Source: Gracilimonas tropica DSM 19535 (GTDB taxonomy: Bacteria; Bacteroidota; Rhodothermia; Balneolales; Balneolaceae). From it: DNA of 64,000 bases. Location: positions 62,001 through 126,000 of the forward strand of contig NZ_AQXG01000004.1 of NCBI RefSeq assembly GCF_000375425.1, read 5' to 3'. The position numbers were made by a program, and so were the translations under genes. This document shows positions 52,019 through 59,705 of the stretch, one piece after another; positions within the stretch are counted from its first letter, which is position 1; each line of letters starts with the position of its first letter. The notes below the pieces were generated by a model. The model saw only the letters and a program-made list of their open reading frames with translations, had not been told where the DNA came from and did no database searches.

Positions 52019-54910
52019 TTAGTTCAGGAATTGATCGAATGTGATAGAGAAGTAATAGATCGCCCCCATCTTAGGATTACCGAAAGAAGTTGTGTATCGC
52101 TCATTCAATACGTTACTTCCACCAACTTTCAAGATTGTATTGTAATTAGACAGTTTGTAGCTAAACTGGGCATCCAAAGTCCCAAAAGCAGGTACTACAG
52201 CTGATCCAAATGAAGATTCCCATAACATGGCATCTTGCCATCTATAGGTAGCATTGAAACCGAGATTTTCTATGATACTTCTATTTTCCAGTTTCACATT
52301 ATATCTCCATTCCGGAGTGTTGTAACTGGCACGAAATCCTTGTGCTATTAAGTCATCTTGATCGAGCAGTTTATTGTAAGTCACATTACCTCCAATCAAA
52401 AAGCCCTTTGGAAGTGAATATTCAAGATTAAGGCCCCATCCGTGTGAATTTACATTCCCATCTGCATTCACGTCAAAACCATATTCTTGAGTAAGAACAC
52501 CTCCATTAATGATCGCATCTTTTCCGGCATCACTGTCAGCATCGAATGAGCCCGGGTCGTTGGTCAGTCCATTTGGCACACCTTGTACAAATTGGATTTC
52601 TGCGATAAAATCTCTGTAGGAACTGTAATAGTAGTAAGCATCCACCATTAATTTATCCCAAAGAAAGGCTTTATACCCTACTTCATAGGTTTGGATCTTC
52701 TCCGTATCGAACTCTTCAAAAGCTACGGCTTCCAAAGCGGCGCGTGCTTGAGCTGCAGACCCTCCGGATGCTGCTATTTGTTGCGCTTCCTGCACGCTCT
52801 GAGCAGTGTATACTGTATTAGTCTCAAATCTGTAACGATCTACCAAAGTTTGATTACTTCCGATCAGCAACCGGCTTACTACATCAAGATTTATAAATTG
52901 ATCTTGCGTAGTTGGTACCCGGAAACCGGTTTGATAAGAAGCTCGGATATTATGCTGATCCGCGATCGTAAAAGTAGCGGAAGCCCGAGGGGAAAACTGT
53001 CCGTCAAAATATTCATTTTTATCGTAACGAATAGATCCTTGAAGATTAATCTGATCCTCTAAAAGACTCTTACTAGCCTGTACATAGGCTCCCCATTCAT
53101 TGATGTTAAATTCCTCTTGATTCGTTACATCTTCATAAGCAAAAAGTGTTCCTTCAGAATTCAAATCATATAATCTATAATTGGCCCCTGCTATTAACTC
53201 AACCGTTGAGGGGTCGATTATATTTGAGAAGTTATACATACCTTCAGCATGGTAAAGGTCAGATTTATCAAGAAATAATGCCCCACCATCAGCCAGAGAA
53301 AGAGCTCTCAAACGATCCACTTCATTTTCGAATCCATCGGTACCCGGCAAATACTGTTGTTGGTTGGCTGTAGCAACCTGATCAGCCTGCTGATGAGCTT
53401 CTTCAATTGTAGCTCCTTGTGTTCGTGCATTTGCAAAAGCCTGAAAATAAGGAGTGATATAGGCCTTTTGATTAACCCTTGTAGCAACTGTATTAGCTGC
53501 ATAGGTATTACCGGCATCTTCCTGCGTAGTGTAAGCCCTCAGGAAGAAGTTAGGATTTCGGAGCTCGAGTTTAGCAGTCCAGATATTGAAATCATCTAGC
53601 ACAAAGCGATCGTTTGCTGTATAAACTGTGCTCCCAAATCCGATATTATATTGCCCAAGAACTTCGTAATTATCATTGATACGGTAATGAAGAGCAGTTC
53701 CCAGTTTTAAACTCTCTGTAGTATTATCAACAAATTCTGACTCTCTGAAACCCGGGGCAGAAAAAGCACCTGCGGCACCATCCGGTAACAAGCTTCGAAT
53801 TGCCGATATCTGAGCAGCCTGAGCCTGTTCTTCCGGAGTAGCTCCCGGCCGCTGACCAGCAGATATTACACCATCAGCGATGCCACCTATGGTAAGGATA
53901 TCATCACCATAAATATTTACTCCATTAAAAACACGGCGATCTCCTCTTGGATAATCACCCCGCTCAACAATTCCGCTTTGGTCCCTGTAATCCTGTGCTA
54001 CAAAATCCTGAGCTCTCAGATATGATGCTGTTACTTTGTAAGCAAATTTATTGTTGACCGAATTTCCGTAACGGAAGTCATAACTTTGGTAGAGTGAGGG
54101 GTCTTCAACTTCGCTGTCAATATGGTTTACGCCTTGCTTGATGCTAAATGAAAGTCCTTGATAATCAAAAGGACTTTTACTGTTCATCAACAAAATACCA
54201 TTTAGAGCATTTGGACCATACAGTGCTGAAGCTGAACCAGGAATTAATTCTACACTTTCAAGATCCAGTTCCGAGATTCCCACAATGTTACCAACAGAAA
54301 AATTCAAACCCGGAGCCTGATTATCAATACCATCTATTAATTGTACAAATCGGGTGTTCCCATTAGCTCCAAATCCACGAGTATTTATCGACTTAAAAGT
54401 TAAGCTTTGTGTACTGAAATCTACACCCTGAAGGTTAGAAATAGCATCATAAAAAGAAGGGGAAGCAGCAGTTTGAATATCTAACACATCCATCTTTTCA
54501 ATGGATACAGGTGACTTCAAAATACTTTCTTCAACCCTCGATGCCGAAACAACAAAATCTCCTCCTGAAATCAACTCCTCCTCTAATACGATCTCAAGGT
54601 CCTCCACAACTGATTCCGTAATTTCTACCCGTTTGGCTTTAAATCCAACAATAGAAACCAATAGTGTAAAAGGCGGATCTTGTTGAACAGTAAGACTAAA
54701 AGTTCCATCCGGCTGGGTGGCAGTACCAATTACTCTACCCTCCACACGGATGTTAACACCCGCCAAAGGTTCACCGTTAACATCGGTAACGATTCCGGAA
54801 ATTTCTGTTTCATCCTCAAGGGGAGTTGATGTATGAGCATATCCTAAAGTGCTCATACATAAGCTGAGTACTAACCCAACTTTTAGTACCTTCTGTATCA
54901 TTTTATGCAT
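52019..54910 (-). CDS. TonB-dependent receptor with N-terminal carboxypeptidase-regulatory-like domain
   Basis: Outer-membrane active transporter of 963 residues. A signal peptide (about 1-26) leads into a CarboxypepD_reg-like domain (ISGIVTDVNGEPLAGVNIRV, about 37-115). The plug follows: RVEESILKSPVSIEKMDVLD, TRGFGANGNTRFVQLIDGID, LESVELIPGSASALYGPNAL. A large barrel ends GAIYYFSITFDQFLN with aromatic C-terminus. It lacks the typical SusC box, and the partner is not SusD but an SGNH esterase lipoprotein. The start may be either of two Mets three codons apart (54910 or 54901). Substrate unknown, perhaps a lipid or ester released by the partner. Confidence 0.92.
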   Translation of the reverse strand: MHKMIQKVLKVGLVLSLCMSTLGYAHTSTPLEDETEISGIVTDVNGEPLAGVNIRVEGRVIGTATQPDGTFSLTVQQDPPFTLLVSIVGFKAKRVEITESVVEDLEIVLEEELISGGDFVVSASRVEESILKSPVSIEKMDVLDIQTAASPSFYDAISNLQGVDFSTQSLTFKSINTRGFGANGNTRFVQLIDGIDNQAPGLNFSVGNIVGISELDLESVELIPGSASALYGPNALNGILLMNSKSPFDYQGLSFSIKQGVNHIDSEVEDPSLYQSYDFRYGNSVNNKFAYKVTASYLRAQDFVAQDYRDQSGIVERGDYPRGDRRVFNGVNIYGDDILTIGGIADGVISAGQRPGATPEEQAQAAQISAIRSLLPDGAAGAFSAPGFRESEFVDNTTESLKLGTALHYRINDNYEVLGQYNIGFGSTVYTANDRFVLDDFNIWTAKLELRNPNFFLRAYTTQEDAGNTYAANTVATRVNQKAYITPYFQAFANARTQGATIEEAHQQADQVATANQQQYLPGTDGFENEVDRLRALSLADGGALFLDKSDLYHAEGMYNFSNIIDPSTVELIAGANYRLYDLNSEGTLFAYEDVTNQEEFNINEWGAYVQASKSLLEDQINLQGSIRYDKNEYFDGQFSPRASATFTIADQHNIRASYQTGFRVPTTQDQFINLDVVSRLLIGSNQTLVDRYRFETNTVYTAQSVQEAQQIAASGGSAAQARAALEAVAFEEFDTEKIQTYEVGYKAFLWDKLMVDAYYYYSSYRDFIAEIQFVQGVPNGLTNDPGSFDADSDAGKDAIINGGVLTQEYGFDVNADGNVNSHGWGLNLEYSLPKGFLIGGNVTYNKLLDQDDLIAQGFRASYNTPEWRYNVKLENRSIIENLGFNATYRWQDAMLWESSFGSAVVPAFGTLDAQFSYKLSNYNTILKVGGSNVLNERYTTSFGNPKMGAIYYFSITFDQFLN

Positions 54911-55035
54911 AACAAGATTGTTTAGGTTAAACTTTAAATAGCAAACCCACCGGTTTTAGTCCGACGGAAGCAGTTGTTTTATATGCGTAGCCTGTATTAT
55001 TTATTAACCAAATAAACGTGTGTTTTGGGGATAAA

Positions 55036-55049
55036 TGCAAGCGCTTCCA
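55036..55049. promoter_or_regulatory. LacI/cre-like operator between TonB receptor and SGNH genes
   Basis: TGCAAGCGCTTCCA is a near-perfect palindrome (TGsAAGCGCTTsCA), the form of LacI-family operators. It lies in the divergent spacer, 75 bases before the SGNH gene start and 126 bases from the receptor start. An 11-base identical part recurs upstream of pckA. Confidence 0.4.
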
Positions 55050-55123
55050 TTATTTTAATTATGCATATTTTGGATTGAAACTGTATCCTTTCATTTTTAC
55101 TTAATCTGAACAATCGTAAATCA

Positions 55124-55840
55124 ATGAAGCTTTACAATTATTTTTCACCCTCTGTTTTAGCAAGTCTTATTATATGTATTATTTCGGCCTGTTCGCCTGC
55201 TTCCCAAAAAGATCAGTCCAATTCACCAGATCCGGTCCGATATCTCGCATTGGGAGATTCTTATACCATTGGAACCGGTATTGATACGGTGAGAAATTAT
55301 CCCAATCAGCTTGCTGACTCCCTGGAAATGAGAGGATATGTTATAGACTCAACGGCCGTTATTGCAACAAACGGCTGGACGACCGGCGACCTCAAAAAAG
55401 GCATCAAAGCTTCAAACCCGGACTCATCCTACGACATTGTTTCTTTGTTAATTGGAGTAAACAATCAATATCAGGGGCTGGAGTTGGATCTATACAAGGT
55501 TGAATTTCGTCAACTTTTAGAACAAGCCATTGCTTTTGCAGGCGCAGACACTTCAAATGTTTGGGTCATTTCCATTCCTAATTATGGGGTAACGCCATTT
55601 GGGCAATCCAGAAATCCGGTTGTGATACGGCAGGAGTTGCAGGTGTACAACGATATTGCCCGTGATATTTCCGCTGAATACAACATCCCATTTGTGAATG
55701 TAACTCCCATCTCAGAACTTGCTGCTGATGACAGTACCCTCATAGCCCCGGATGACCTTCACCCTTCTGCCAGAATGTATGCCCTGTGGGTGAAAGAAAT
55801 ATTGCCAACGGTGACTCAAATCCTTGATCAAAATGACTGA
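55124..55840 (+). CDS. SGNH/GDSL-family hydrolase lipoprotein
   Basis: Esterase-type hydrolase of 238 residues, probably a lipoprotein (ISAC, Cys near 23). Catalytic blocks: YLALGDSYTIGTGI with nucleophile Ser (about 44), Gly block NGWTTGDLKK, block III LLIGVNNQYQG with Asn, and block V IAPDDLHPSARMYALWVKEI with the Asp-His pair. It overlaps the next gene by 8 bases (ATGACTGA), so the two are translationally coupled. A divergent TonB receptor and a LacI-like site lie upstream. Substrate unknown. Confidence 0.9.
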   Translation: MKLYNYFSPSVLASLIICIISACSPASQKDQSNSPDPVRYLALGDSYTIGTGIDTVRNYPNQLADSLEMRGYVIDSTAVIATNGWTTGDLKKGIKASNPDSSYDIVSLLIGVNNQYQGLELDLYKVEFRQLLEQAIAFAGADTSNVWVISIPNYGVTPFGQSRNPVVIRQELQVYNDIARDISAEYNIPFVNVTPISELAADDSTLIAPDDLHPSARMYALWVKEILPTVTQILDQND

Positions 55841-56450
55841 ATTTGACCTTCTGAAGATCGGCTCGAAAAAAGATCCGCTTACCGGCAGAGTGTCCTTTAC
55901 GGAATCTATTCAATTCAAAATATCCATGGGAATTGTTGTGGCTGCAATCCTCAGTATATCCACTCTTACCCTTCTGGATTTTGATGTCCCCGAATGGGCG
56001 AATTTCTTTATTTCTATGGGTACTGTTCTTGGATACAGTTTTGCCTTTATCGCCCTCTTTTTTAGTAGAAATGCCGGATCTGTGAAGATTGACCATGACA
56101 AAATTAGCATCACCCCAAAGAAAAATAAAGACGCCTTCCCTAGTTCCCCTATCAATCTGAACGAAAATTCTAAAATCCGACTGAGTGTGATTCAAGCAAC
56201 TCGGTTTCCCGTTCACAGAACACTGCTTCATGTTGAGATTTTGGGTATTGAAGATCCTTTAGATTTTGGAATAGTTTTGAGAAATAAAAAGAAACATCAG
56301 CAATATTATGAAGTATTAGAGAGTTGGTACAGAGCAGGTTACGAGATCAGAGAATTTGATCAACTGGGTAGCCGCGTTTTCAAGTTAAATCAAGGAAAAA
56401 ATTATGCAGACGTTCAAAAAATCAAACAAGAGTATGGAATTGAGTGGTAA
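55833..56450 (+). CDS. Two-helix membrane protein of unknown function
   Basis: I do not recognise this family. The product is 205 residues from ATG 55833 (TTG 55824 is a less likely start). Two hydrophobic helices (about 30-50, MGIVVAAILSISTLTLL, and about 56-76, FFISMGTVLGYSFAFIALFF) are followed by a beta-rich cytosolic part (VKIDHDKISITPKKN and LLHVEILGIEDPLDFGIVLR) that could be a PH-like fold. It is coupled by overlap to the SGNH gene upstream, and its end overlaps the SIMPL-domain gene, so all three form a tight operon. Confidence 0.7.
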   Translation: MTEFDLLKIGSKKDPLTGRVSFTESIQFKISMGIVVAAILSISTLTLLDFDVPEWANFFISMGTVLGYSFAFIALFFSRNAGSVKIDHDKISITPKKNKDAFPSSPINLNENSKIRLSVIQATRFPVHRTLLHVEILGIEDPLDFGIVLRNKKKHQQYYEVLESWYRAGYEIREFDQLGSRVFKLNQGKNYADVQKIKQEYGIEW

Positions 56451-57165
56451 TAAGCTGAGCAAAATAACGCTAACTGTCAGTCTTCTTTTTTTCGGGATGA
56501 GTTGCACTACACTCGCTCAACAGCCTGTTTCGGAACGGATCATCACCATTAATATGAGCGCTTCCGAAATGTTGCCTGCAGATTTGATCATTTTTAATGT
56601 AAACATCAATGCAGAAGGGAAAACTCCACAGGAAGCATATAAATTGCATCAAGAGCGTGAATCGCTGCTGGCAAGTGTACTCAAAGATCTTGATATCAAA
56701 GAAGAAAATATTGATTACGAACCGGTGCGTATGAATCGTCGCCAGATAAATGGAAACCGATACAATACCGAGAACCCCGAGTACATTACCGCAACCAATC
56801 AGTCGGTGAGCATTACCTTCGAGGATTTTTCGATGTATGAAAAAATTCAGCTTACCCTCATCGAAAATGGCTTTGATTCTTTTAACGGGCAGTTTTCCTC
56901 TTCCAAGATCGCCGAAGGCAAAGAAAAAGCATTGATCTCGGCCATCGAAGCTGCCAAAGAACGGGCAGAATTGATCGCCAAAACCTCCGGGGTTGATATC
57001 GGCCCGGTATCCAATATTAACTACTCCGATCATTACATCGGCCTGCCTCAAAAAACATCCAGTTCTATGGAAATGATGTCAGCCGCCCGTGATGCCTCCA
57101 TGATGGATTTCTCCCAAACGGTAGAAGTACGGGCAAGCGTAAGTATTTCCTATTTCATTGAGTGA
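56404..57165 (+). CDS. SIMPL-domain (DUF541) periplasmic or surface protein
   Basis: A 253-residue protein of the SIMPL/DUF541 family, exported and of poorly known function. A signal peptide region holds LTVSLLFFGMSC, with a possible lipid-attachment Cys. Family patterns are RIITINMSASEMLPADLIIF, INAEGKTPQEAYKLHQERES, AIEAAKERAELIAKTSGVDI and the beta-strand end SQTVEVRASVSISYFIE. ATG 56404 has an AAGGA site and overlaps the previous gene by 47 bases. ATG 56434 is an alternative. Its stop is followed directly by a palindromic element. Confidence 0.85.
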   Translation: MQTFKKSNKSMELSGNKLSKITLTVSLLFFGMSCTTLAQQPVSERIITINMSASEMLPADLIIFNVNINAEGKTPQEAYKLHQERESLLASVLKDLDIKEENIDYEPVRMNRRQINGNRYNTENPEYITATNQSVSITFEDFSMYEKIQLTLIENGFDSFNGQFSSSKIAEGKEKALISAIEAAKERAELIAKTSGVDIGPVSNINYSDHYIGLPQKTSSSMEMMSAARDASMMDFSQTVEVRASVSISYFIE

Positions 57166-57179
57166 ATAGTGACATAGTT

Positions 57180-57258
57180 ATGAAGTGATTAAGTGATGAA
57201 GTAGCTGTCAGAGATGTTTTATCAGAGGCTTCATCACTCTATTACATAATCACTTCAT
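57180..57258. repeat. Palindromic octamer-ended element C (miniature)
   Basis: Outer arms ATGAAGTGATTA (57180-57191) and TAATCACTTCAT (57247-57258) are exact complements. Inner arms AGTGATGAAG (57192-57201) and CTTCATCACT (57229-57238) are also exact complements. The element with its ragged flanks occupies the entire 97-base gap between the convergent SIMPL and PIG-L genes. It shares GAAGTAGCTG with element A (14300-14315 region). It has no gene. As RNA it would be a strong hairpin and could also end transcription from both sides. Confidence 0.75.
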
Positions 57259-57262
57259 CAAA

Positions 57263-58153
57263 CTAAGGTTGTACTGCATTGACTGCCTCAAAAAACTCAG
57301 CTGCTTTTTCTAAACCATTTGTTCCGTTGATCTCGTTGTACCAGTACTGCTCCACCACTTTTTCCCCGGTTTGCATAAGCAGTTGCATGGTACCCTGCGA
57401 TTTATGCTCGGCAATCACCCAATTTGAGATAATATTATAGTTGAGCCGGTCATTAGCTCCAAATGTTTGGCTTCGATCGAATTCAAAGATTTCTCCTTTC
57501 ATCACCTTGGTATCCGGATATCCCTCCATTTCTGTAAATGAGACACCCGGATCATCACCACGGCGAATAAACCCTTGTAACACAATTGGCCGTTCTTCTT
57601 TTGGCAACTCCTTCATGGCTCGTAAAGCCAAAACTGCCGAGGCCTTATGATGTCCGTGAAAATTCTCGAAAGGCAACATCAGAAACATGAAATCATAATT
57701 TCCTTCTTCAAGGATCTGAACCATTCGTTCATGAACCCAATCCTTGTTCCATTTATCGAGGGTTTCTTCCACATCTTCGGTGTAATAAAAATCAGGCTGA
57801 TCCAGGAAAAAATAATTTCTAATGCCAACGATCTCCCCTCCGGCCATTAATTCCTGCTTGCGAATACCCGGAAGATATTGCCGGCCAATTTCTTCTTTAT
57901 CCAATTCTTTGTTGTAGATGTAATTTCCAAGCGTAGAATAGGTATAACCGCCTTCACCGTTGGTCATGAGCGCAAGATCCACCTTTCCATTCAACAATTT
58001 TGTGGTTTTGAAAACCGTAGCAGAAAATAAAGCATCGTCATCCGGATGAGCGGTAACTAAAAGCACTTTGGGCTGGTAGCTGAGCAGAGAATCCTGTGCA
58101 AGTGTTAATGTTGAAATTAAGATCAGAATGGGAAGTAAAAATAATTTTTTCAT
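57263..58153 (-). CDS. PIG-L family N-acetylglucosaminyl deacetylase-like protein
   Basis: Exported zinc deacetylase-like protein of 296 residues with a signal peptide ending near TLAQ. The metal motif is present as VTAHPDDDALFSATVF (about 33-48), where the usual AHPDDE ends in Asp, and the second site is NFHGHHKASAVLALRA (about 163-178). Family members remove acetyl groups from amino sugars in glycoconjugates. The exported location suggests action on an extracellular or periplasmic sugar. Convergent with the SIMPL gene across element C. Confidence 0.88.
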   Translation of the reverse strand: MKKLFLLPILILISTLTLAQDSLLSYQPKVLLVTAHPDDDALFSATVFKTTKLLNGKVDLALMTNGEGGYTYSTLGNYIYNKELDKEEIGRQYLPGIRKQELMAGGEIVGIRNYFFLDQPDFYYTEDVEETLDKWNKDWVHERMVQILEEGNYDFMFLMLPFENFHGHHKASAVLALRAMKELPKEERPIVLQGFIRRGDDPGVSFTEMEGYPDTKVMKGEIFEFDRSQTFGANDRLNYNIISNWVIAEHKSQGTMQLLMQTGEKVVEQYWYNEINGTNGLEKAAEFFEAVNAVQP

Positions 58154-58252
58154 CTTATATAGTTTAAATTCAAATCATTACAATTTAAGGTTGAAGCCGG
58201 AGATTGAAAAAGTATGCATGTATGTAGCGACAGCGCCAACTGTTGGCCTCGT

Positions 58253-58870
58253 TTACATTAGCATAGGTTCCAGCGTTTGCCAAATGTTATTTGCGATCAC
58301 TTTGTGTCCTTCTACCGTTGGGTGGATACCGTCAGACTGCATTAGTGCCTCATTCCCTCCCAGTTTGTCTAAAATTCCGGGAATTAGCGGGAGGCCGTTT
58401 TCTTCAGCTAAATCAGGATAGATCTGTTGAAACTCACGGGTATATTCTTGTCCCAAATTTGGAGGAACCTGCATGCCTGCAAGAATAATGCGGACGTCGG
58501 GATATTTTGTCTGTACTTTATTTATGATCTGCTGGAGGTTTTGCCGGGTATCAGCCAGGTCAATTCCTCTTAAACCATCATTTCCTCCCAATTCCAAAAT
58601 CATAATATCGATCTCCCGTTGCAGAACCCAATCAATTCGTCGCAATCCGCCGGCCGAAGTCTCGCCACTTAAACCTCCGTTTATCACCTCATAATTTATG
58701 CCGGCAGAATCGATTTTGTTTTGTATTAGAGCGGGGAATGCCTTGCTTTTATCAACCCCGAGCCCAGCCGTGATGCTATCCCCAAAAAATAAAATAGTTT
58801 TGGAGGAAGCTGATTGCGCATAAGAAGAGATTGATACTATTGAGGCAAAAAAGATCAGCAGTAATTTCAT
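58253..58870 (-). CDS. tesA: Arylesterase / TesA-like SGNH thioesterase-lysophospholipase
   Basis: Periplasmic multifunctional esterase of 205 residues, the length of TesA. Signal peptide to about residue 18 (YAQS). Blocks: ILFFGDSITAGLGV with catalytic Ser (about 31), VINGGLSGETSAGGL, ILELGGNDGLRGID with Asn, and SDGIHPTVEGHKVI with Asp and His. It is divergent from an ABC ATPase/permease pair, the same arrangement as tesA-ybbA-ybbP in E. coli, which supports the assignment. Substrates could be lysophospholipids or acyl esters. Confidence 0.92.
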   Translation of the reverse strand: MKLLLIFFASIVSISSYAQSASSKTILFFGDSITAGLGVDKSKAFPALIQNKIDSAGINYEVINGGLSGETSAGGLRRIDWVLQREIDIMILELGGNDGLRGIDLADTRQNLQQIINKVQTKYPDVRIILAGMQVPPNLGQEYTREFQQIYPDLAEENGLPLIPGILDKLGGNEALMQSDGIHPTVEGHKVIANNIWQTLEPMLM

Positions 58871-58985
58871 AGAATTATTTGGACAACTTTTAAATTAAGG
58901 TGACGTACTCTTTCTCAAATTTTAAAGGAATGTTTCAGTAATAAACCGTTGTTTGTGTCGGTATCATTCAAATCAAATAAGAAAC

Positions 58986-59705
58986 GTGTCAAATATACTC
59001 GAAGTACATCAGCTTTTTCGTGAATTTCAGAGCGGCGATAAAACGCTCACTGTGGTCAATGATATCAATTTTTCAATTCCGAAGGGAATATCCTGTGCTA
59101 TCGTAGGGCCATCCGGTTCCGGTAAGACAACTTTATTGGGGCTTTGCGCGGGCCTGGATCGTCCAACTTCAGGCAGCGTAAATTTAAATGGAATCCCACT
59201 CAATCCGCTCAATGAAGACGAGAGAGCACAGGTCAGGAATCAGCATGTGGGGTTTGTTTTCCAGACCTTCCAACTCGTTCCAACCCTTACGGCGCTCGAA
59301 AATGTGATGGTTCCGCTGGAATTGCGAGGCGAAGCTACTAAGGAAGTCCGCGAACGTGCTCAAAAACTGCTCGAAAGTGTTGGCCTTGGTGACCGAACTC
59401 ATCATTATCCTACCCAACTTTCCGGAGGGGAGCAGCAAAGGGTGGCCATCGCAAGGGCATTTATCAATCAACCTAAGATCTTATTCGCGGATGAACCGAC
59501 CGGTAATCTTGATACTGAAACCGGAGAATACATCGAAAAACTCATCTTTGATTTGAATGAACAACAGGGAACGACCTTAGTTCTGGTTACTCACGATCTG
59601 GAACTGGCAAAAAAATGTGACCGGATCATCAAGTTGAAAAATGGTCAGATCTTTGAGGATTCTCAAGCAGAACCAAAACCTGAAACTGCGGCTGAATCCC
59701 TATGA
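58986..59705 (+). CDS. ybbA: ABC transporter ATP-binding protein (YbbA/LolD-like)
   Basis: ATPase of 239 residues that powers a membrane permease of the MacB/LolCDE class. Walker A GPSGSGKTTLLGL (about 41-53), Q-loop VFQTFQLVPTLTALENVM, signature LSGGEQQRVAIARAF, Walker B ILFADEPTGNLD and H-loop LVTHD are all present. I use GTG 58986 because it gives SNILEVHQL, colinear with YbbA. An upstream TTG would add an unconserved tail. It overlaps the permease gene by four bases (ATGA). Role in E. coli is unclear; a lipid or lysophospholipid link with TesA is inferred. Confidence 0.93.
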   Translation: MSNILEVHQLFREFQSGDKTLTVVNDINFSIPKGISCAIVGPSGSGKTTLLGLCAGLDRPTSGSVNLNGIPLNPLNEDERAQVRNQHVGFVFQTFQLVPTLTALENVMVPLELRGEATKEVRERAQKLLESVGLGDRTHHYPTQLSGGEQQRVAIARAFINQPKILFADEPTGNLDTETGEYIEKLIFDLNEQQGTTLVLVTHDLELAKKCDRIIKLKNGQIFEDSQAEPKPETAAESL

